A stretch of DNA of 12,903 nucleotides from DASZMJ01 sp035551935 (GTDB lineage: Bacteria > Planctomycetota > Planctomycetia > Isosphaerales > Isosphaeraceae). The stretch is from NCBI GenBank assembly GCA_035551935.1, contig DASZMJ010000128.1, forward strand, positions 1-12,903, written 5' to 3'. Position 1 is the first letter of the stretch, and the number at the start of each line of letters is the position of its first letter. Position numbers and translations under genes: made by a program. Below the pieces are notes generated by a model. It did not search any database, was not told the DNA's origin, and saw nothing but the letters and a program-made list of their open reading frames with translations. Of this stretch, positions 1 to 6,542 are shown piece after piece.

Positions 1-63
1 TGCGTCGAGTCCGCGACGACGCACCGACTCGGCTGGGTGGTGCGTCGTCGCGGACTCGACGCA
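1..63. repeat. Large perfect palindrome, 25-bp arms
   Basis: Positions 1-25 are the exact reverse complement of 39-63, separated by a 13-nt loop (26-38). Each arm contains a smaller nested palindrome (TGCGTCG at 1-7 against CGACGCA at 17-23). There is no T-tract on either side, so a classical intrinsic terminator is not shown. It could be a dispersed repeat of the kind frequent in planctomycete intergenic DNA, and it could also end transcription of a gene lying to the left of the window. The left arm begins at base 1, so the element may extend outside. Confidence 0.9.
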
Positions 64-128
64 CCCTACCAGCTGGCCCTCGGTCCCTCTTGCCGATCCC
101 GGCGGCGACTTTTCGAGGGGGCGTCGGG

Positions 129-157
129 TGTCGATGCGGCCTGGGGCGTTGTAGACT
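129..157 (+). promoter_or_regulatory. Candidate promoter for the CBM9-like gene
   Basis: A TAGACT -10-like hexamer lies at 152-157, with a weak TGTCGA at 129-134 exactly 17 nt upstream. The same TAGACTCG octamer occurs in the better-scoring candidate promoter at 9006-9034. The predicted transcript would have a leader of roughly 55 nt before the ATG at 218. The -35 match is poor, so this is a suggestion only. Confidence 0.28.
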
Positions 158-217
158 CGGGGCCCCGGCGAGCGCGGGCCGCCGGCCGGTTTCGTGATCG
201 AAGCGAGGACACCCCCG

Positions 218-1300
218 ATGCGCAAAACCGTGGTCTTGCTGCTCCTCGCCTGGAACGCCGCGGCCATCGCGAAGGGTGACAACCCGACCCCGCTGGCGAA
301 GGGGGTCCGGGGGCTGGTGACGAGGGCTCCGGGCGCGGTGTCGACCGACGGCAAGTTGGAGAAGGCGGAGTGGGCGGGAGCCTTCTGCACGCCGGTGCAT
401 TATGGACACGCCCGGCTCGAGGACCGGGCGGCGATGTTCTTCTACCAGTGGGACGACCGGGCCTTCTACGTCGGCCTCCGGGCGCTCGACCGCCACCGAG
501 CGGACGTCGGCGACGCGAAGTCGCTCTGGAACGGCGATGCGGTCGAGTTCTACCTGGATACGCGCGACGGCGCGGCCCTCCGGGGCAAGGACTGGACGGC
601 GGGGGCGATCCACTTCTTCTTCACGCCGTTCGAGGGGGTCCGGGTCCATCCGCGCTGGGTGATGCGCGGGGGGATCGCCACGAGCGACACGAAGCTCGAA
701 GGGGTCGAGCTGGCGGCGATGGAGCACGACTGGGGATACGAGGTCGAGCTGAAGCTCCCCTGGTCGAACTTCCCCGAGTTCCGGCCGAAGGTCGGGGCGT
801 TGCTGGCGATGGACGCCGAGCTTTGCAGCGGCGACGGCCAGGGGCGGACCGACCGGACGTTCGCCTACGGGTCGCCGCTCTCGGTGCAGCAGCCGGCGTC
901 GCAAGGGCTGGTCGAGCTGGTCGAGAGGCTCGACCCGGCCGACCTGGCGACGGTCGGGCCGGCGTGCTTCCCGCTCTGGGTCGAGACGCCGTGGGTCCAG
1001 GCCGAGCGGGCGCGGGTGGTCGCGGTGGTGGCGATCCCGCCGGCCTTCGCCGACGAGGTCGGGTCGGTCGCCGTCCGCATCCATGACGCCGACGGCCGGG
1101 TGGTGCGGACCCTGCCGGCGAAGGTCGAACGCTTCGGGCCGGAGGGCCTGGGCTTCGTCCGCGCCGTCGCGTCGTGGTCGATCGATGATTCTGCGCCGAA
1201 TACGTATTTCGTCACCGCGCGTGTCGAGTCGAGGGACGGCAAGCCGATGACGGCCGTCGCGCCGCGGATGGTCCAGGAGGCGCAGATGACCGGGCGCTGA
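218..1300 (+). CDS. Secreted protein with CBM9-like (DOMON-type) carbohydrate-binding domain
   Basis: The 360-aa product starts with a signal peptide: MRKT, then a hydrophobic run to about residue 17 and a small-residue cleavage region near AIAKG. There is no lipobox Cys, so it is probably soluble in the periplasm or exported. Residues about 40-225 resemble the CBM9-like family (a beta-sandwich found on secreted sugar-binding and redox proteins): D44GKLEKAEW start, FFYQWDDRAFYVGLRA strand, the typical WNGDAVEFYLD at 104-114, and YEVELKLPW at 174-182. Residues about 240-355 look like a further beta-rich region that I do not recognise. The ATG at 218 is chosen over an in-frame GTG at 194 because it opens the signal peptide and has GAGG about 10 nt upstream. 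No catalytic domain is visible, so binding or display of glycan is the most that can be inferred. It is a separate transcription unit from its neighbours. Confidence 0.8.
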   Translation: MRKTVVLLLLAWNAAAIAKGDNPTPLAKGVRGLVTRAPGAVSTDGKLEKAEWAGAFCTPVHYGHARLEDRAAMFFYQWDDRAFYVGLRALDRHRADVGDAKSLWNGDAVEFYLDTRDGAALRGKDWTAGAIHFFFTPFEGVRVHPRWVMRGGIATSDTKLEGVELAAMEHDWGYEVELKLPWSNFPEFRPKVGALLAMDAELCSGDGQGRTDRTFAYGSPLSVQQPASQGLVELVERLDPADLATVGPACFPLWVETPWVQAERARVVAVVAIPPAFADEVGSVAVRIHDADGRVVRTLPAKVERFGPEGLGFVRAVASWSIDDSAPNTYFVTARVESRDGKPMTAVAPRMVQEAQMTGR

Positions 1301-1317
1301 AGGTTGTGACGAGGCCC

Positions 1318-1346
1318 TTGCGGCGCCGTCGCGGAGATGATATAGG
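1318..1346 (+). promoter_or_regulatory. Candidate sigma70-type promoter for the FHA-STAS gene
   Basis: TTGCGG (1318-1323) and TATAGG (1341-1346) are separated by exactly 17 nt and lie in the 137-nt gap before the FHA-STAS gene. The matches to consensus are 3/6 and 4/6. The implied leader is about 85 nt to the ATG at 1438. This is judged by eye only. Confidence 0.38.
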
Positions 1347-1437
1347 CAAGGGGCTGCCCGAGCCTATTCAGGCCATCCGACTCATCTCCATCACCGCATC
1401 CCGGCCTCTCCCGGGGCGCGCAGAGGTGTCCAAGACC

Positions 1438-2637
1438 ATGAGCGTGATGCTCCTCGCCCTGGCCGAGGGCCGTCCGGGCCGAGCGATCCCGGTCGACCTG
1501 CCCGACTTCGTCATCGGCCGCGACGCCTCGTGCCAGCTCCGGCTGGACCACGAGGCCGTCGGCGGCCGGCATTGCCGCATCCGCCGCGACGGGCGTCGGG
1601 TCGTCGTCGAGGACCTGACCGCCGGCACCGGCGGCGGCACCGCGATCAACGAGCGGGCCGTCCGGGTCGCCGAGGTCCGCCACGGCGACCGCCTGAGCGT
1701 CGGCCCGGCGCGGTTCCAGTTCATCATCGGCCAGGAGGACGGCGGCCCCGCCGTCGCCGAGCCCGTGGCCCCGCCGGCCGGGCGGGTCCGGCTGATCGTC
1801 GAGTCGGGCAAGGTCAAGGGCCAGGCCATCGAGGTCAGCGACGAGCGGTTCCTGATCGGCCGCGACGCCTCGTGCCAGCTCCGCCCCAACAACCCGACGA
1901 CCAGCCGCAAGCACGCCATGATCGAGCGCCGGGGGGGGCGGATCTTCGTCCGCGACCTCGGCACGACCAACGGCACGGTGCTCAACGACCGCAACCTCCG
2001 CGGCGAGGAGGCCGAGGCCGCCGACGGCGACCGGCTGACGATCGGCCCGCTGGCCTTCACCCTCTCCATCGAGCCGATCGGCTCCGCGATCCCCCGCGCC
2101 GACTCGGCGGTCCACCGGGTGCTCGAGGAGGGGCCGACGGCCGCCGACGAGCCGACCGTCCTTCTCCTGCCGACGAAAGCCGCCCCGGCCGCCGCCCCCG
2201 AGCCCGAGCCCAAAGCCGTGGTGCCGGCCCCGGCGCCGCGGCCCGCGTCGGACCCGAGCAAGCCGGTCGACTCGGGGCTCATCCGGCTCTCGCAGCTCGG
2301 CCTGGAGCTCGTCGGCGACGTCCTGGTCGTCACCATCCGCACCGCCCGGCTCGACGACACCGAGTCGACCGCCGGCCCGATCCGATACGGCCTGGCGACC
2401 TTGCTCGAACAGGGCTATCCCCACCACGTCGTCGTCAACTTCGAGGAGGTCGAGTCGATCGCGCGGCGGTCCGCCGGCGTGATCTTCGGGCACGCCCAGC
2501 GCCTCGTCCGCGCCCGCGGCCTGATGCGCATCGTCAACCTCCGCCCCGAGGTCCGCGCCCAGATCGAGGAGCTGGGACTCATCCTCCCCGTCGAGCCCTT
2601 CGACTCCATCGACGCCGCCGTCCGCACCCCCTGGTGA
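1438..2637 (+). CDS. FHA-FHA-STAS domain signalling protein
   Basis: A 399-aa cytoplasmic protein without signal peptide or membrane segment. FHA domain 1 covers about residues 23-97 and FHA domain 2 about 137-210; a Pro/Ala-rich linker (about 235-278) leads to a C-terminal STAS domain (about 285-395). FHA domains bind phosphothreonine peptides. FHA2 has the full signature (GR 141-142, SRKH 156-159, NGT 178-180). FHA1 keeps GR 27-28 and H45 but has Gly for the key Ser (GGRH 42-45) and GGT instead of NGT, so it probably does not bind phosphate normally. STAS domains are typical of anti-sigma-factor antagonists; S345 in RRSAG is near the usual phospho-Ser site. The protein likely links Ser/Thr kinase signalling to a partner-switch output, but no partner is in the window. 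The ATG at 1438 directly precedes the first FHA strand and has AGAGG upstream; the in-frame GTG at 1306 would add an Arg-rich, non-domain leader. Confidence 0.88.
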   Translation: MSVMLLALAEGRPGRAIPVDLPDFVIGRDASCQLRLDHEAVGGRHCRIRRDGRRVVVEDLTAGTGGGTAINERAVRVAEVRHGDRLSVGPARFQFIIGQEDGGPAVAEPVAPPAGRVRLIVESGKVKGQAIEVSDERFLIGRDASCQLRPNNPTTSRKHAMIERRGGRIFVRDLGTTNGTVLNDRNLRGEEAEAADGDRLTIGPLAFTLSIEPIGSAIPRADSAVHRVLEEGPTAADEPTVLLLPTKAAPAAAPEPEPKAVVPAPAPRPASDPSKPVDSGLIRLSQLGLELVGDVLVVTIRTARLDDTESTAGPIRYGLATLLEQGYPHHVVVNFEEVESIARRSAGVIFGHAQRLVRARGLMRIVNLRPEVRAQIEELGLILPVEPFDSIDAAVRTPW

Positions 2638-2642
2638 TTCCC

Positions 2643-2723
2643 GTGACAGGCACGCTCCGCGTGCCGTCCGCTCCTCCGCGATGGAAGGCGGACGGCACGC
2701 GGAGCGTGCCCGCTACGGGGAAG
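2643..2723. repeat. Nested palindromic element, copy 1
   Basis: Arms 2649-2671 and 2688-2710 are perfect 23-bp reverse complements around a 16-nt loop. Each arm contains its own hairpin (GGCACGC-TCC-GCGTGCC), so the unit is a palindrome of palindromes. Both copies share a left flank GTGRCA and a right flank GCTACGGGGAAG. The element lies between the convergent FHA-STAS and PlsY genes, six bases after the FHA-STAS stop. A strong stem here could stop transcription from both sides, but no T-tract is present. Confidence 0.92.
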
Positions 2724-2745
2724 AGGGACGACCGGTCCGACCATT

Positions 2746-2835
2746 GTGGCAGGCACGCTCCGCGTGCCGTCCGCCCACCCACAAGGTTCTTGGGTCGTGG
2801 CGGACGGCACGCGGAGCATGCCTGCTACGGGGAAG
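2746..2835. repeat. Nested palindromic element, copy 2, overlapping the plsY-fusion 3' end
   Basis: Arms 2752-2774 and 2800-2822 are 23-bp reverse complements with one mismatch (GCATGCC in place of GCGTGCC) around a 25-nt loop unrelated to that of copy 1. The shared right flank GCTACGGGGAAG runs to 2835 and contains the TAG stop codon (2825-2827, minus strand) of the PlsY-fusion gene, so the repeat supplies the last codons and the stop of that gene. Confidence 0.9.
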
Positions 2836-4546
2836 GTCGCAAGGCGACGACGTAGACGCTCCCGCCCTGGCGATTCGCCACGGCGAGCAGGCCGCGCCCG
2901 GGGCTGTACGCCAGGCCCACCGGCCGGATCGCGCCCAGGTTCCCCGCCCCCCGCAGCGGCAATCGGCCGACCGAGCGCCCGCCGACCGCCGGCAAGACTT
3001 CGAGCGCGGATTCGGGTTCGAGAATCCGAACGATCCAACGATCGCGGGATGGTTCCCCTCGGACCTCGCCCGGGGCCGTGACGACCACCGCATCGCGCAG
3101 GCCTGAGCATGGCATGAAAAGGAAATCCTTCCCCATGTCGTCGACCCGCGGGCCGCGGCCGGCGGCCAGGGGCGTGCGCGCGAAGAGCCGGGGGCGGGCC
3201 GGGTCCGCGAGGTCGATCGTGGCGACTTGATCGGTGCCGAGCAGGGTGACGACGGCGCGGCGACCGGTCGCCGAGAGGAAGAGGCGGTCGGGGTCGTCGC
3301 CGGGTCGGTCGAACTCGAGCCGGGCGACGGGACGCGGCGGGTTGCGGCCGTCGCCGAGGTCGAAGGTGGTCAGGGCGGGGAGGGGGCGATTCGATTCCCC
3401 CTCGGCTCGGCCGGAGGTCAGCACGAAGGCGAAGCGACCGTCGGCGCTCGTGGCCATGTCGTCGGGGTCGAAGCCGACGCGGACCCTCGGCCCGAGCCAC
3501 ATGCCCCGGAAGTCGATCGCCTGCCACCACGCCTCCTCGACGTGCCTCGCGTCGCCGGCGGGGCGAATGAGGAGGTCGAGGCGATCCTTCGCCGGCCATA
3601 CCGCGACCGCCCGGCCGTCGACGTCGATCGTGCGGAGCAGCTCCAACCGCGAGGCGTCGAGCACGCGATAGAGGACGACCTTGCCGTACCTCGGGCACGT
3701 GACCGCCAGCAACCGGCCCTCGTCGGCGAAGGCGACCCGCTCGGCGCGCTGCTGGCCGGTCTCGACGCGGGCCGTGGCGACGAGCGTGAACGGCCCGCAA
3801 TCGATCGTCGTCGGGCGATTGGCGTTGGCGAGCAGCACCGCGGCCCCGCCGATCGCCGCGAGCCCAAGGAGCCCGAGCACCGCCGCGCGACCGGCGCGGG
3901 GCGGACCGTGACCGCGCCTGAGGCGGACCCTCGGCTCGGTGCCGAGCCAGAGCCGCACGAGGTTGCCCCGGTGTCGGAACGTCAGCAGGACGAGCAGGCC
4001 GATCGACAGCAGGCTCAAGGCGATGTGGTCGCGCCGCCACGGGGCGTGCTGGCGGAGGAAGTACGCGGCCACGAACACGCAGCCGGACAGCAGCGACGAG
4101 AGGGAGACGATCCGCGTGATCAGCAGGATCACGATGAACGCCGCGACGGTGCAGGTGCTCGCGATCCAGTCGAGCGCGAAGAGGGCGCCGATGCTCGTGG
4201 CGACCCCCTTGCCCCCGCGGAACTTCAGGTAAACCGGGAAGTTGTGCCCGAGGATCGCCGCCAGCGCGACTTGCACGCTCAGGTCCGTGGTCGGGTAGCC
4301 GTAATGCTTCGCGACCATCGGGATGAGGAGGGTCGGGAAGTAGCCCTTCGCGAAATCGAGCAGGAAGACGATCACGAAATAACGGAACCCGAGCACCCGG
4401 CCGACGTTGGTGGCGCCGACGTTGCCGGAGCCGACGGTCCGGATGTCAATCCCCTTGACCAGATAGGTGATCACGTAGGCGAACGGGATCGCGCCGATCA
4501 GGTAGGCCAGGGCGCAGCAGAGCGGGGCCAGGAGCCGGGGGTTCAT
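2825..4546 (-). CDS. plsY: PlsY glycerol-3-phosphate acyltransferase fused to a C-terminal propeller-like domain
   Basis: A 573-aa protein; ordinary PlsY is about 200 aa. Residues 1-202 are a complete PlsY, the inner-membrane enzyme that moves an acyl chain from acyl-phosphate to glycerol-3-phosphate. The signatures are SGNVGATN (40-47), DFAKGYFP (64-71) and GHNFPVYLKFRGGKGVAT (100-117), between several hydrophobic helices. A charged linker (203-220) leads to an additional helix (221-240) and then about 330 residues of short beta-strand repeats (for example VAFADEGRLLAVTCP, MATSADGRFAFVLTS, LAYSPGRGLLAVANR) that resemble YVTN/WD40-type propeller blades. If PlsY ends in the cytoplasm, the extra helix would put the propeller in the periplasm; that topology is inferred. 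It is the last gene of the minus-strand operon and overlaps the upstream nucleotidyltransferase by 101 nt. The start is fixed by the conserved PlsY N-terminus. The reading frame is continuous across the junction, so no frameshift is needed to explain the fusion. Confidence 0.9.
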   Translation of the reverse strand: MNPRLLAPLCCALAYLIGAIPFAYVITYLVKGIDIRTVGSGNVGATNVGRVLGFRYFVIVFLLDFAKGYFPTLLIPMVAKHYGYPTTDLSVQVALAAILGHNFPVYLKFRGGKGVATSIGALFALDWIASTCTVAAFIVILLITRIVSLSSLLSGCVFVAAYFLRQHAPWRRDHIALSLLSIGLLVLLTFRHRGNLVRLWLGTEPRVRLRRGHGPPRAGRAAVLGLLGLAAIGGAAVLLANANRPTTIDCGPFTLVATARVETGQQRAERVAFADEGRLLAVTCPRYGKVVLYRVLDASRLELLRTIDVDGRAVAVWPAKDRLDLLIRPAGDARHVEEAWWQAIDFRGMWLGPRVRVGFDPDDMATSADGRFAFVLTSGRAEGESNRPLPALTTFDLGDGRNPPRPVARLEFDRPGDDPDRLFLSATGRRAVVTLLGTDQVATIDLADPARPRLFARTPLAAGRGPRVDDMGKDFLFMPCSGLRDAVVVTAPGEVRGEPSRDRWIVRILEPESALEVLPAVGGRSVGRLPLRGAGNLGAIRPVGLAYSPGRGLLAVANRQGGSVYVVALRPSP

Positions 4547-5306
4547 GGGTCTCGTCCCGTCGGGTGTGCTTCGGCAAGGGTCGGGCCGGCCCGCCGAGGA
4601 ACTCGGCGCGGCGGGCCTGGAAGACGGCGACGGCCGCCTCGTAGTCGTCGTGCCGGCCGATGTCGAGCCAATCGCAGGGCTCTCGGAAGCAGTGGACGGC
4701 GTGGCCGGCCTCGCGCATCGCCTCGAGCAGCTCGGGCATCCCCAGGGCTCGGCCGGGCTCGAGGAAGTCCCAGGCGATCGGGTCGAGGATATAGATGCCC
4801 ATGCTCACATGGAAGGGGATGACCGGCTTCTCGACGTAGGCGGCCAGGACGTGCGGGTCGTCGCCGAACTCGAGGACGCCGAAGTCGACCTTCACCTCGC
4901 GCGGGAAGGCGGCGATGGTCGCGCGGGCGTCGCGGTCGCGGTGGAAGGCGTACATCCGGGCGAAGTCGAGCGTCGTCAGGATGTCGCCGTTGATGACGAG
5001 CACCGCCTCGTCCGGGCGCGGCAGGAGGGCCAGGCCGCCGGCCGTCCCCAGCGGCGTGACCTCGCGGTGGTAGCGGACGTGCGTGCCGAAGCGGCGGCCG
5101 TCGCCGCAAAACATTTCGATATATTCGGTCAGGTATCCGGTGATGATCTCCGTCGCGCCGAAGCCCGCGCGGGCGAGCTGGCGGAGGACGACCTCGAGGA
5201 TCGGCATCGGGTTGTCGTCGCCGAGCGGCATCAGCGGCTTGGGGAAGACGGTCGTGTACGGCCGGAGCCGCGTCCCCTTGCCCCCCGCGAGGACGATCGC
5301 TTTCAT
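4446..5306 (-). CDS. Sugar-1-phosphate nucleotidyltransferase
   Basis: A 286-aa cytoplasmic enzyme of the NTP_transferase family (RfbA / mannose-1-phosphate guanylyltransferase type) that makes an NDP-sugar from sugar-1-phosphate and NTP. Seen: the nucleotide-binding signature LAGGKGTRLRP (6-16), FPKPLMPLGD (21-30), the metal-binding VINGDI (104-109), VEKP (158-161) and DWLDIGRHDDYEAA (212-225). The catalytic core ends near residue 237. The last 33 residues overlap the start of plsY in another frame and are Arg/Pro-rich, so they are probably an incidental tail. The ATG at 5306 starts exactly at the Rossmann motif and has GAGG about 10 nt upstream; an upstream ATG giving 348 aa only reads the neighbour's shadow. 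It lies 19 nt after the GT4 gene, clearly in the same operon. No LbH hexapeptide domain is visible. The sugar specificity cannot be read from sequence alone. Confidence 0.88.
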   Translation of the reverse strand: MKAIVLAGGKGTRLRPYTTVFPKPLMPLGDDNPMPILEVVLRQLARAGFGATEIITGYLTEYIEMFCGDGRRFGTHVRYHREVTPLGTAGGLALLPRPDEAVLVINGDILTTLDFARMYAFHRDRDARATIAAFPREVKVDFGVLEFGDDPHVLAAYVEKPVIPFHVSMGIYILDPIAWDFLEPGRALGMPELLEAMREAGHAVHCFREPCDWLDIGRHDDYEAAVAVFQARRAEFLGGPARPLPKHTRRDETHEPPAPGPALLRPGLPDRRDPVRLRDHLSGQGD

Positions 5307-5325
5307 GATCCCATCCTCAAAACGT

Positions 5326-6522
5326 TCAGGCCGCCGCGACGGGCCGACTCCCGGCCTTCGCGGCGGCGACGTCCTCGAACAAGGCGACCAGGCGCGCGAC
5401 GTGCGCGTCGAACGACTGCGCGCGGCCGAGCCGCTCGGCGTGGCCGGCCATCTCGAGCCGCGCGGCGTCGTCGGCCATGCGGTCGAGCGCATCGGCCAGG
5501 TGGTCCGGCGCGTCGGGCGAGCGGACGACGAACCCCTCGCGCCCCGGGGTCATGACCTCGCCGGCGCCGTTGCAGGCGGTGGTGATGACCGGCAGGCCCC
5601 GCGCCAGGGCCTCGAAGACGACGAGCGAGCAAGGGTCGTAATACGTCGGCAGGACGAAGAAGTCGCTCGCCGCGTAAGCCTCGGCGACCTCGGGCACGAA
5701 GCCGGCGAAGTGGACGACGTCGCCGAGGCCGAGTCGGTTCGCCTGCCTCCGAAATGCGCCCGGCCGCCCGCCGCCGCATGCCAGGAGATGGATCGGCCGC
5801 GCGGCCGGGTCGCGGCGGAGGCGCAACGCCAATGCCTCCAGCAGCGGCCCGAGCCCCTTGAGCCGGAAGTTGTGCGCGACGAACAGCGCCACCAACGCAT
5901 CCCCCGGGATGCCGAGCCTCGACCGGAACCCGCGACGGGCCGCGACCGGGTCGGCCACGGCGAGCCGGCCGGCGTCGATGGCGTTGGGGATGACGTGAAT
6001 CCGCTGGCGCGGGACGCCGTGATAGCGCTCGAGATGGCCGCGGACGTAGTTGCTCACCGCGACGACGTGAGCCCCCCGCGCCGGGTCGTACTGGCGACGT
6101 TCGATGGTTTGATACGTCCACGCCTTCGGGTTGAACCACTTCGCCGCCAGGTACAGCCGCCGCCAGCCCGCCGGGAACCGCCTCGCGTTCGCCTCGAGGC
6201 TCGCCGCGTGGACGCCCCCCTGCGGGATGATGACGTCGTGATGCCAGGTGTTGATGAAACCGACGGTGCAGTCGTAGTCGGGCCGGCGGAGCAGCGCCTC
6301 GGACTGGACGGCGAAGTCCCAGAGGCGTTGCCGACGGGTCCGGCCGGCCGCGGGGACGCGGACGCGGCGGACCCCGTCGGGGAGGGCGTCGTCGCGCCAG
6401 TCGTGGGCGAGCAGGTCGACGCGGTGCCCGGCGGCATCGAGGGCGCGGGCGAGGTCGGCGACGTACGTCTCGGCCCCACCCCGGCCCGGGTCGACGCGGA
6501 AGAAGTTCAAGGCCAGCCGCAT
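5326..6522 (-). CDS. GT4 family glycosyltransferase, WaaG-like
   Basis: A 398-aa GT-B fold enzyme without signal peptide, expected at the cytoplasmic face of the inner membrane, adding a sugar to the LPS core or another surface glycan. Features: N-terminal FFRVDPGRGGAETYVADLA acceptor-side loop (7-25), ERRQYDPARGAHVVAVSNYVR (141-161) and RIHVIPNAID (174-183), typical of WaaG-type core transferases, then the donor-binding part with DPCSLVVFEALARGLPVITT (296-315), in which Glu304 is the expected donor-contacting Glu, and NGAGEVMTPGREGFVV (318-333). The ATG at 6522 is preferred because it begins the conserved MRLALNFFRVD and has GGGGAAGG just upstream. A TTG at 6546 would overlap the upstream stop as TTGA and add 8 residues; it is a real alternative given the same junction one gene earlier. 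Its neighbours, a WaaP-like kinase and GT9, support a role in core assembly. Donor and acceptor sugars are not determined. Confidence 0.87.
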   Translation of the reverse strand: MRLALNFFRVDPGRGGAETYVADLARALDAAGHRVDLLAHDWRDDALPDGVRRVRVPAAGRTRRQRLWDFAVQSEALLRRPDYDCTVGFINTWHHDVIIPQGGVHAASLEANARRFPAGWRRLYLAAKWFNPKAWTYQTIERRQYDPARGAHVVAVSNYVRGHLERYHGVPRQRIHVIPNAIDAGRLAVADPVAARRGFRSRLGIPGDALVALFVAHNFRLKGLGPLLEALALRLRRDPAARPIHLLACGGGRPGAFRRQANRLGLGDVVHFAGFVPEVAEAYAASDFFVLPTYYDPCSLVVFEALARGLPVITTACNGAGEVMTPGREGFVVRSPDAPDHLADALDRMADDAARLEMAGHAERLGRAQSFDAHVARLVALFEDVAAAKAGSRPVAAA

Positions 6523-6542
6523 CCTGCCTTCCCCCGAGGGCC

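Noticed and set aside
865..2493. 542-aa minus-strand open frame across the CBM9-like and FHA-STAS genes
   Set aside because: Low-complexity Arg/Gly/Asp composition and no recognisable motif; both plus-strand genes under it have clear domains. It is a by-product of high GC.
2643..2835. CRISPR array
   Set aside because: Only two units, each a long hairpin with its own loop, no regular spacer pattern and no cas genes.
2643..2835. Classical intrinsic terminators
   Set aside because: The stems are strong but no T-tract follows on either strand; kept as repeats that might still affect transcription.
3227..4822. 531-aa plus-strand frame antisense to plsY and the nucleotidyltransferase
   Set aside because: Charged low-complexity sequence with no domains, opposite to genes with strong conserved motifs.
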